A stretch of DNA of 64,000 bases, from assembly GCA_025362585.1 (NCBI GenBank), contig JANYFR010000054.1, positions 27,117 through 91,116 of the forward strand, given 5' to 3'. The first letter of the stretch is position 1, and the number at the start of each line of letters is the position of its first letter. The notes beneath the pieces are model-generated. The model searched no databases. It was not told the origin of the DNA and saw only the letters and a program-made list of their open reading frames with translations. This DNA comes from Acidimicrobiales bacterium (lineage in GTDB: Bacteria > Actinomycetota > Acidimicrobiia > Acidimicrobiales > RAAP-2). Positions 31,841-38,453 of the stretch are shown here, piece by piece. The position numbers and the translations under genes are program-made.

Positions 31841-32536
31841 ATGCACGAGTCGACGATGATCAGCGAAGCGCACCTCGAATGGTCGCGCCTCACGGTGCGC
31901 GGGCCGCAGAGTCTGGAGTTCCTCCAGGGTCAACTGAGTCAGGACCTGGCGTTGATGTCGGACGACCACGCGTGGGCCCTACTGCTCGCGCCCGACAGCG
32001 TGGTGATCTCGTCGCTCTACGTCACCAGGGTCGATGATGGATTCGACCTCGTCGTCCCCCGTAGCCTGGGGGAGGCGGCGCTGACCCGACTTCGTCGTTT
32101 CCTGCTGCGAACAAAGTGCACCCTCGAACTCAGCGACGTCGAGGCGGGACCGTTCGCCACGGTCGTCGACCAGATCGCCGCGGGCGCGCCCGGCCCGAAG
32201 GAGTTCGCGCGCGCGCTGACGCCGCACTGTTTCGGCGCGTCGTTCGTCGCCGCGACGATCTCGTTCACGAAGGGCTGCTTCACCGGGCAAGAGTTGGTGG
32301 GTCGCCTCGACGCGCGACACTCGAGCGTGCCCTGGCGCCTAGTTCGGGTGACGGGCCCGACGGTCGCGCGCGTGGACCAGGTCCTCGGTCTGAAGGGTCC
32401 CGAGGGTCCTCGGGGCGTCACGTCGTGGACCGGCGACGGCGACGGCGTGATCGCGCTCGGGATCGCGCATCGCACCGTGCTCGACCCCGTGGTGCTCGCC
32501 ACCATTGACGACGTGCGCGTGGAGCCGATCGCCTGA
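31841..32536 (+). CDS. ygfZ: YgfZ/GcvT-domain folate-binding protein
   Basis: YgfZ proteins are tetrahydrofolate-binding relatives of the glycine-cleavage T protein and assist Fe-S cluster enzymes. The 231 residues carry the diagnostic K-G-C-F-x-G-Q-E motif at residues 144-151 (C146), which separates YgfZ from GcvT. The N-terminal part reads LTVRGPQSLEFLQGQLSQDL, as in the family. The ATG at 31841 is close to a -10 hexamer; ATG 31856 is an alternative. Confidence 0.9.
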   Translation: MHESTMISEAHLEWSRLTVRGPQSLEFLQGQLSQDLALMSDDHAWALLLAPDSVVISSLYVTRVDDGFDLVVPRSLGEAALTRLRRFLLRTKCTLELSDVEAGPFATVVDQIAAGAPGPKEFARALTPHCFGASFVAATISFTKGCFTGQELVGRLDARHSSVPWRLVRVTGPTVARVDQVLGLKGPEGPRGVTSWTGDGDGVIALGIAHRTVLDPVVLATIDDVRVEPIA

Positions 32537-32555
32537 ACGGCGCGGCGCTCGCCGT

Positions 32556-32561
32556 TAACGT
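32556..32561 (+). promoter_or_regulatory. -10 hexamer TAACGT upstream of the TrpF-like gene
   Basis: The hexamer lies 20 bases before the GTG at 32582, with an AAGGAG site between. Transcription from it would give a leader of about 14 bases that just includes the ribosome-binding site. Confidence 0.35.
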
Positions 32562-32567
32562 GGTGGG

Positions 32568-32573
32568 CAAGGA
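32568..32573 (+). promoter_or_regulatory. ribosome-binding site AAGGAG deciding the start of the TrpF-like gene
   Basis: AAGGAG is eight bases from the GTG at 32582 and only two from an in-frame TTG at 32576, so the GTG is the better start. Confidence 0.6.
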
Positions 32574-32581
32574 GATTGCTC

Positions 32582-33247
32582 GTGCGACTCAACATCGAAG
32601 GACTCTTCATCAAGATTTCGGGCGTGACCAACGAGGACGACGCCCTCTTCTCCATTGGCCTCGGGGCGACCGCGGTCGGCTTCGATTTCACGCCGACGCC
32701 GCGCCAAATCTCGGCAGCGGCCGCCCACGACATCGTGCGACGACTCCCGAGCGGGGCCCTCTCGGTCGGACTCTTTCGAAACGAGATGCCCGAGCGCGTC
32801 GTTGAGATCGCGAACACCTTGGGGCTCAGCGCGGTCCAACTGGACGGACCGGTCACCGGGGCCTCGCTCGCCTACATCGCCGAACGGGTGAACACCGTCA
32901 TGCGCTCCCTGCCGAGCACCGGTAACCCCGACCTGGCGGCGCCCATCGTGGGCGTGGACTACTTGGTCCTACCCGAAGCCGACGACCACGACTCGCTGGT
33001 GGACTGTCTCGCCATCTTCCTCGACGACGCCATTCGCACGCCCACGGTCGCCTCGGGCGGGCTGAACCCGTCCAACGTGGTCGACGTGGTCCAGAACTAT
33101 CCGGTGTGGGGCATTGACGTCCGCTCGGGCGTCGAAACGGCGCCGGGCGTCAAGGATCCGGTGTTGCTAGGCCGATTTATCGCCAACGCCCGATGGGCCT
33201 ACGACAACAGTTACGTCGAACGCCACCACGACGAGTGGCCGCTCTGA
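32582..33247 (+). CDS. phosphoribosylanthranilate isomerase-like protein with lost catalytic residues
   Basis: The 221 residues follow the TrpF beta/alpha barrel from end to end and keep the C-terminal phosphate site: ASGGLNPSNV and GIDVRSGVETAPGVKDP. TrpF catalysis needs the Cys of the K-I-C-G motif and an Asp in the L-L-D-S strand. Here the first reads K-I-S-G (S13, codon 32618-32620) and the second VLPEADDHDS with no GGTG loop after it. The QLHG motif is also changed to QLDG. It is therefore unlikely to be a normal tryptophan-pathway isomerase. No other trp gene is nearby. It may bind a phosphorylated ligand or have a new activity. The 3' end abuts fabF on the other strand. Confidence 0.7.
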   Translation: MRLNIEGLFIKISGVTNEDDALFSIGLGATAVGFDFTPTPRQISAAAAHDIVRRLPSGALSVGLFRNEMPERVVEIANTLGLSAVQLDGPVTGASLAYIAERVNTVMRSLPSTGNPDLAAPIVGVDYLVLPEADDHDSLVDCLAIFLDDAIRTPTVASGGLNPSNVVDVVQNYPVWGIDVRSGVETAPGVKDPVLLGRFIANARWAYDNSYVERHHDEWPL

Positions 33248-34447
33248 TTAGGCCTCGAATCGTCTGAAGACCACGCTGCCGTTGTGGCCGCCGAAGCCGA
33301 AGGAGTTGGAGAGCACGACGTCGACCTTGGCGGCGCGCGGCGCGCCAATCACGACGTCGAGCCCGCACTCGGGGTCGACCTCGGTGGTGCCGGCCGTCGG
33401 GGGAATCAACTGGTGGACCAGCGTCAGGACCGAGGCCACGCCTTCGAGGGCGCCCGCCGCGGCGAGGCTGTGGCCGAGGTGGCCCTTGATCGACGTCACC
33501 GGCGGCACGTTGTCGCTAAAGACCTGGCGCACGGCGTAGGACTCGGCGAAGTCGTTGAGCGGCGTCGACGTACCGTGAGCGTTGATGTGCGAGACGTCCG
33601 CGGCGGCGACGCCGGCGTCGGCGAGGGCGAGCTCCATGCAGCGAATCGCGCCGTGGCCCAAGGGATCGGGCGCGGTGATGTGGTGCGCGTCGGCGGTGGA
33701 GGCCGCACCGATCACCTCGGCGTAGATCGTGGCACCGCGCGCGAGGGCGTGCTCCCACTCTTCGAGTACCAGGATCCCCGCGCCCTCGCCCATCACGAAG
33801 CCGTCCCGGTTGACGTCGAAGGGACGTGAGAAGTCGGTACTGGAGAGCGCGGTCATGTTGCGAAAGCCGGCCTCGGCGATCTCGACCATTACCGCCTCAG
33901 CCCCGCCCGAGACCGCGACGGTGCTCCGCCCGGACGCGACGAGGCGCGCGGCGTTACCGATCGCGTGCGTTCCCGCGGCGCAGGCCGTCGTCACGGTCTC
34001 GGCGGGACCGCCCAGGCCGAAGCGCATGGAGACCGCGGCGGTACCGGCGTTGGGCATCATCATGGGCACCAGGAAGGGCGACACCCGATCGCGCCCCTTC
34101 TCGTTCAAGATTCGGTTCTGCTCGATGACCGTCTGGAGACCACCGATGCCGGTCGTCACGATACTGCCGGCGTCGAGAATCGGCCCGACGAGGCCGCTCT
34201 GGATCCAGGCCTCGTCGGCGGCCATCAGCGCGTAGAGCGTGAAGGGGTCGAAGCGGCGAAGCTCCTTCGGTCCACCGATATGGGTGGCGTCGAACGGGGC
34301 GATGCGCTTGGACCCCGGGGCGGTGCTCTTCGCGAGGGCCGACCACAGCGCCTCCACGCCGACGCCGGCGCACGAGAGCGCGCCGAGTCCCGTGACCGCG
34401 ACGCGCAGGCCCTGAACCGGCCCCGAGGGGGTAACGGCGACGTGCAC
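33248..34447 (-). CDS. fabF: 3-oxoacyl-[acyl-carrier-protein] synthase II
   Basis: FabF condenses malonyl-ACP with acyl-ACP in fatty acid elongation. The 399 residues are a complete thiolase-fold KAS: nucleophile C156 in TTACAAGTH, H291 in NAHGTSTPLND, K321 and H326 in SIKGHLGHSLAAAG, and the GFGGHN motif near the end. It is last in fabD-fabG-acpP-fabF; its GTG start shares one base with the acpP stop. No fabH is present in this cluster. Confidence 0.95.
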   Translation of the reverse strand: MHVAVTPSGPVQGLRVAVTGLGALSCAGVGVEALWSALAKSTAPGSKRIAPFDATHIGGPKELRRFDPFTLYALMAADEAWIQSGLVGPILDAGSIVTTGIGGLQTVIEQNRILNEKGRDRVSPFLVPMMMPNAGTAAVSMRFGLGGPAETVTTACAAGTHAIGNAARLVASGRSTVAVSGGAEAVMVEIAEAGFRNMTALSSTDFSRPFDVNRDGFVMGEGAGILVLEEWEHALARGATIYAEVIGAASTADAHHITAPDPLGHGAIRCMELALADAGVAAADVSHINAHGTSTPLNDFAESYAVRQVFSDNVPPVTSIKGHLGHSLAAAGALEGVASVLTLVHQLIPPTAGTTEVDPECGLDVVIGAPRAAKVDVVLSNSFGFGGHNGSVVFRRFEA

Positions 34448-34686
34448 TACAGCTTGGCGTAGATCAGTTCGAAGGCTTCGCCGACGGTGCGAATATCTTT
34501 CAACTCGTCCTCGGCGACTTCGATGTCGAAGGTCTCTTCGAGCGCCATGACGAGCTCGACCAGGTCGAGACTGTCGGCGCCGAGGTCGTCACTGAAGGAC
34601 GCCTCCATCGTGATCTTGGCGGGATCGACGGCCAACACCTCGACGGCGTTGTCGGTAAATTTCGCTAAGGCTTCGTTGCGGTCCAT
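34447..34686 (-). CDS. acpP: acyl carrier protein
   Basis: The 79-residue acidic helical protein carries growing acyl chains on a phosphopantetheine attached to S39 in GADSLDLVEL. The ATG at 34686 is preceded by AGGGGTAGG; an in-frame ATG further upstream gives a non-homologous extension. It lies between fabG and fabF as in type II fatty acid synthase clusters. Confidence 0.96.
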   Translation of the reverse strand: MDRNEALAKFTDNAVEVLAVDPAKITMEASFSDDLGADSLDLVELVMALEETFDIEVAEDELKDIRTVGEAFELIYAKL

Positions 34687-34743
34687 GGTCCTACCCCTAA
34701 TCGTCGGATGTCTCATCGTACTCAAAGGTCGCGGCGAGCGGGC

Positions 34744-35448
34744 TCAGTGGCCCATCGCCATGCCGCCGTCGACGCACAGCACGGCACCCGTGACGTACCG
34801 GGCCTGGGCACCGGCGAGGAAGGCCACGACGCCCGCAACGTCTGACGGAGTCCCAATCCGTCCCATGGGAATCATCGATTCCATGGCCTCCTTCGCCGCG
34901 CCGAGATCGGTCGTCATGTCGGTATCGATGAGGCCCGGAGCAACGACGTTCACGGTCACGCCGCGAGACGCGACCTCCTTCGCGAGCGACCGGGCGAGGC
35001 CGACCAGTCCGGCCTTGGCGGCCGCGTAGTTGGCCTGACCCGGCACGCCGATGAAGGGGCTGACCGAACTGATGAACACAATCGACCCGGCTCGGGCGCG
35101 CACCATTGAGGCCATCGCCGCGCGCGCGGTGTAGAAGGCGCCGTCGAGATTGGTGGCGATCACCTCGTGCCACTGCTCGTCGGACATGCGCATTGCCAGC
35201 CCGTCGCGCGTCACGCCGGCGTTCACGACGGCCACCGCGACGGGGCCGAACTCCTCGATGGCGGCCTTGATGGCGCTCGTGACGGCGCCGGAGTCGGCGA
35301 CGTCGACGGCGAAGGACTTCGCGCAGCCCGCCGGCGCGTCACCCGAGCGTGACAGCGCGACGACCTGATCGCCGTCGGCGACGAACGTGGCGGCGATCGC
35401 CGCGCCGATGCCGCGACTGGCGCCGGTGACGAGGACGTGTCGGTTCAT
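34744..35448 (-). CDS. fabG: 3-oxoacyl-[acyl-carrier-protein] reductase
   Basis: This NADPH-dependent short-chain dehydrogenase carries out the first reduction of fatty acid elongation. The 234 residues show TGASRGIGAAIA (residues 8-19), VVNAGVTRDGL, S128 in VFISSVS, and the Y141-x3-K145 pair in NYAAAKAGL, plus NVVAPGLIDTDM. The ATG overlaps the fabD stop (ATGA), and a gap of 57 bases separates it from acpP. Confidence 0.94.
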   Translation of the reverse strand: MNRHVLVTGASRGIGAAIAATFVADGDQVVALSRSGDAPAGCAKSFAVDVADSGAVTSAIKAAIEEFGPVAVAVVNAGVTRDGLAMRMSDEQWHEVIATNLDGAFYTARAAMASMVRARAGSIVFISSVSPFIGVPGQANYAAAKAGLVGLARSLAKEVASRGVTVNVVAPGLIDTDMTTDLGAAKEAMESMIPMGRIGTPSDVAGVVAFLAGAQARYVTGAVLCVDGGMAMGH

Positions 35449-36374
35449 AAGGTGGTCTCCTCAAGTTCGAGCAGCGAAGCGAAGGAGAGTTGGACGGTGA
35501 AGGGACGAATCCGTTTCGTGAGACCCGTCAGCACTGCGCCCGGGGGCATCTCGACCGTCGTCGTCACGCTCTGTGGCAGCGCGAGCGTGGCGTCGAGGAA
35601 CTGCACTGGCGAGGTCAGTTGGCGCGACAGGAGGTCGCGCCACTCGAGCGCCGACGTGTGCATCGTGCCGTCGACGTTGGCGATGAGCATCGCCTCGGTG
35701 GTGCCCCACGTCACGTTGGCGAGCGCCTGGTCGAGTTCGCCCTGGGCGGGGACCATTAACGGGGAGTGAAAGGCGCCGCCGACGGCCAGCGGTGTCGCGC
35801 GACGCCAGCCCAGTTCCCGGTGACGCGCGAGCAGGTCGTCGAGGCCGCGACGGGTACCGCTGACGACGACCTGGCCGGTGCCGTTGATGTTGGCGACCCA
35901 CGCCTCCTCGAGATGCTGGAGCTGTGCGCGAGCATCGTCGTCGCCGCCCATCAGGGCGACCATCGAGCCCTCGGTGGTCGCGGCGGCTCGCGCCATCGCG
36001 GCCCCGCGCACGCTAATGAGTCGGGCGCCGTCTTCGATGCTGACGAGGCCCGACGCGACGAGGGCCGAGAACTCCCCGAGGCTGTGACCGAGCAGGTACC
36101 GGGGCCGCACCCCGCGATCGACGAGCTCCCGGTAGCCAATAGTCGAGAGGGCGAAGGTGGCGATCTGCGCGCGGTCGGTACGCACGACCTCGTCGTCGGA
36201 GGCGTCGAGCAGGAGTTCCGCGACGTCGACGCGCGCGACGTCGCTGATCTGGTCGACCACCGCCCAGTGCGGCGACGTCCGCCAGGCCCTCCCGGCGCCA
36301 CCCGTCAAAGAGCCCTGGCCGGGGAAGAGCGCGACGACGTCGTCGCGAAAGTCGAGGGAGGCCGGTTCACGCAT
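35445..36374 (-). CDS. fabD: malonyl-CoA:ACP transacylase
   Basis: FabD loads malonate onto ACP. The 309 residues contain VALFPGQGS, the nucleophile S98 in GHSLGEFSAL, and the active-site H203 in GGAFHSPLM. The chosen ATG lies 16 bases after the 3' end of tRNA-Leu(CAA), on the same strand. In-frame sequence further upstream runs through the tRNA and is not homologous. It leads the fab cluster. Confidence 0.93.
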   Translation of the reverse strand: MREPASLDFRDDVVALFPGQGSLTGGAGRAWRTSPHWAVVDQISDVARVDVAELLLDASDDEVVRTDRAQIATFALSTIGYRELVDRGVRPRYLLGHSLGEFSALVASGLVSIEDGARLISVRGAAMARAAATTEGSMVALMGGDDDARAQLQHLEEAWVANINGTGQVVVSGTRRGLDDLLARHRELGWRRATPLAVGGAFHSPLMVPAQGELDQALANVTWGTTEAMLIANVDGTMHTSALEWRDLLSRQLTSPVQFLDATLALPQSVTTTVEMPPGAVLTGLTKRIRPFTVQLSFASLLELEETTL

Positions 36375-36390
36375 GTTCACAAAGTTATAG

Positions 36391-36474
36391 TGCCCGGAGT
36401 GGGACTCGAACCCACACACCCTCTCGAGTAAAGACTTTTGAGGCCTCCGCGTCTGCCGATTCCGCCATCCGGGC
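36391..36474 (-). tRNA. tRNA-Leu (anticodon CAA)
   Basis: The 84-base gene folds as a class II tRNA: acceptor GCCCGGA pairing with TCCGGGC, an anticodon stem GAGGC/GTCTT with loop CTCAAAA giving anticodon CAA, a long variable arm, and a T arm GTGGG-TTCGAGT-CCCAC. The 3' CCA is not encoded. fabD begins 16 bases downstream. Confidence 0.95.
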
Positions 36475-36484
36475 TGCGGCGACC

Positions 36485-36490
36485 ACGGTA
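36485..36490 (-). promoter_or_regulatory. -10 hexamer TACCGT, tRNA-Leu(CAA) promoter
   Basis: On the minus strand TACCGT lies ten bases before the tRNA 5' end. It is divergent from and eight bases away from the menC -10. Confidence 0.45.
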
Positions 36491-36498
36491 GCAGTCCG

Positions 36499-36504
36499 TA
36501 AGGT
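36499..36504 (+). promoter_or_regulatory. -10 hexamer TAAGGT, menC promoter
   Basis: TAAGGT is followed by seven bases and the ATG at 36512. It overlaps the alternative GTG at 36503, which argues against that start. Confidence 0.45.
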
Positions 36505-36511
36505 GACGGGG

Positions 36512-37579
36512 ATGAGAGCGACGCTCTGGCGACAGGAGATCGAACTTCGCCACAGCGTGCGGACCTCGTATGAACACCACCAGCGCCGTACGCGCCTCTA
36601 CTTGCGAATTGAGCACGACGGCGCGTCGGGCTTTGGCGAGGTCGCGCCCCAGCCAACGGCGCTACACGGCGACCCGGGCCTCGAGGACGTGCTCGACGAA
36701 GTACGGCGCTTCGTGCTACCCCAATTCGTCGACGTCGTTCGTCGAGAACGCGGCCTGCCGTCGTGGAGTCGGGTCGCGCGCTTTGCGGGCCCGCGTCGCG
36801 CCAGTGGGTTCGCCGTGGCGCTGCTCGAGATGGCCCTGCTCGATCGCGAACTGGAGGTGACGGGCGAGCGGGTCGAAGAGCGCTGGGTTCCACACTTTGC
36901 GACGCCTCGCCAGGCGACGGTCTCGTTGCTCGACGACGGGCCGTGGCCCCTCGTCGAGGGCGTCGCGAGGGTGCGCGCGAAGACCGCGCCGGGTCCGCCC
37001 AGTCACAGTGCCTTAGAGCGGCTCGCGGCACTGCGCGTGCCGGTGCTGCTCGATTTCAACTGCAGCGCGACCTCCGACACTCAAGTGCTCGAACAGGTCC
37101 ATCTCGTCGCCGAGGTGGCCGAGGTTGCCGCCGTCGAACAGCCCTTCGCCGTCGGCAACGTGGTCGACCTCGCGCGCCTCGCGCCCCAGCTCGAGACCGG
37201 TCTCAGTGTGGACGAGGGAGTTCGCTCGACGCGCGATGTTGGCCAGCTCGTTCGCTACGGCGCCGCCACAATGATCTGCGTGAAGCCGGCGCGCGTTGGC
37301 GGTCTCGCGAACGCCCGCACGCTCATCGCCAGGGCCCACGACGCCGGTCTCGGCGCCTACGTTGGCGGATTCTTCGAGTCGCCCTACGCGCGGCGCGTGC
37401 ATCAGGCCCTGGCCTTCAACACGGTCGACGAGCCGAGCGACCTCGACGCCGTGGCGGTAGTGCTCGAGGGCTACGACCACGAGGTCGACTCGATCGAGCT
37501 CGCCTTCGGACTGCGACCGTCGGCGGTGATGTTGGAGTGCGCCACGGTCGTTCTGACGCTCGACGAGTCGACGATTTAG
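36512..37579 (+). CDS. menC: o-succinylbenzoate synthase (enolase superfamily)
   Basis: MenC dehydrates SHCHC to o-succinylbenzoate in menaquinone synthesis. The 355 residues have the enolase-superfamily layout: an N-terminal capping domain (SGFGEVAPQP) and a barrel with the catalytic K157 (the first Lys of the KxK motif is Arg here), metal ligands D181, E209 and D234, and the second catalytic K258 in ICVKPARVGG. The ATG at 36512 is chosen from promoter spacing; GTG 36503 is possible. A dipeptide epimerase is an alternative, but menF and menG nearby favour MenC. Confidence 0.85.
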   Translation: MRATLWRQEIELRHSVRTSYEHHQRRTRLYLRIEHDGASGFGEVAPQPTALHGDPGLEDVLDEVRRFVLPQFVDVVRRERGLPSWSRVARFAGPRRASGFAVALLEMALLDRELEVTGERVEERWVPHFATPRQATVSLLDDGPWPLVEGVARVRAKTAPGPPSHSALERLAALRVPVLLDFNCSATSDTQVLEQVHLVAEVAEVAAVEQPFAVGNVVDLARLAPQLETGLSVDEGVRSTRDVGQLVRYGAATMICVKPARVGGLANARTLIARAHDAGLGAYVGGFFESPYARRVHQALAFNTVDEPSDLDAVAVVLEGYDHEVDSIELAFGLRPSAVMLECATVVLTLDESTI

Positions 37580-37582
37580 ACT
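37577..37582 (+). promoter_or_regulatory. -10 hexamer TAGACT, leaderless promoter at 37589
   Basis: TAGACT overlaps the menC stop and is followed by six bases and the ATG of the 99-residue gene. Confidence 0.5.
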
Positions 37583-37588
37583 TGAACC

Positions 37589-37888
37589 ATGAGTTCACGA
37601 CCTCACAAGCGCCGGCTCGAAGACGTCCAGCGAGAACTGGGCCAGGCGCGCGAGAGCCTCTACGTCCTCCAAGAGCAGGTGGCCGTCTGGAACGACGCGC
37701 TCGACGACGCGCGGATTCGAGCCCTGGTGTCAGAGACGCCCCTGCAGACCCACGAATACGACGACCTCTCGCGCCACGTGGCCGTGGCCAACGCCGAGAT
37801 GAAGCGTCGGAGCGAGGACGTGCGCGAACTGGTGGAGGCGCGCGACGAGCTACTGCGCAACTGGACACCGAAGGACGACAATGGCTAA
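37589..37888 (+). CDS. small coiled-coil protein, unknown
   Basis: This 99-residue charged protein is predicted to be two long helices: an N-terminal coiled coil (RRLEDVQRELGQARESLYVLQEQVAVW) and a C-terminal one (ANAEMKRRSEDVRELVEARDELL). I do not recognise a named family. Its last eight bases overlap pdtaR, so the two are translated together. It could be a partner of the regulator or simply its leader gene. Confidence 0.75.
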   Translation: MSSRPHKRRLEDVQRELGQARESLYVLQEQVAVWNDALDDARIRALVSETPLQTHEYDDLSRHVAVANAEMKRRSEDVRELVEARDELLRNWTPKDDNG

Positions 37889-38453
37889 GCGTGTGGTCAT
37901 TGCCGACGACGAGTCGATCATTCGTCTGGACTTGAAGGAGATCCTCGAAGGCGACGGCTACCTGGTCGTGGGCGAAGCGGCGCGCGGTGACGACGCCCTC
38001 GCGATGATCCACGACCTCGAACCGGACCTGGCGTTGCTCGACGTGAAGATGCCGGGGATGGACGGCATCGAGGTCGCGCGCGAGCTGAAGGGCACCACGA
38101 CCATGGTCGTGCTCTTGACGGCGTTCAGTCAGCGATCACTCATCGAGAGTGCGCGTGACGCCGGCGTCGTGGCGTACCTCGTCAAGCCATTTCGCAGCAG
38201 CGAGATCCTGCCCAAGCTGGCGACGCTGCTGAGCCCGGCGGCGATCGAACACCACGAGTTGCCCGACGCCACCCACGTGGATGACAAGATCGAGACGCGC
38301 GAGATCGTTCAGCGCGCCAAGGAGCTCTTGATGGAGCAGCGCGGGCTCGACGAACCGTCGGCCTTCGAAGTCATCCAACAGTCCGCGATGCGCGGACGCA
38401 CCCGCATGCGCGACGTCGCCCAGAAGATCTTGAAGGGCGAGTTCGTTGACTGA
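37881..38453 (+). CDS. pdtaR: ANTAR-domain response regulator PdtaR
   Basis: The 190 residues contain a receiver domain with phospho-acceptor D54 in LALLDVKMPGMDG, and the switch Thr and Lys (LLTAF and LVKPF), followed by a C-terminal ANTAR domain that binds paired RNA hairpins to control termination. In mycobacteria PdtaR is the partner of the histidine kinase PdtaS. No kinase gene is in the window. It is followed by polA, as in Mycobacterium, with an eight-base overlap. Confidence 0.93.
   Translation: MAKRVVIADDESIIRLDLKEILEGDGYLVVGEAARGDDALAMIHDLEPDLALLDVKMPGMDGIEVARELKGTTTMVVLLTAFSQRSLIESARDAGVVAYLVKPFRSSEILPKLATLLSPAAIEHHELPDATHVDDKIETREIVQRAKELLMEQRGLDEPSAFEVIQQSAMRGRTRMRDVAQKILKGEFVD

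Noticed and set aside
32576..32581. TTG start for the TrpF-like gene
   Set aside because: It is only two bases from the AAGGAG site; the GTG at 32582 has correct spacing.
32582..33247. Sequencing error or frameshift as the cause of the altered TrpF active site
   Set aside because: The changes are scattered single codons within a continuous frame; no frame change restores the motifs.
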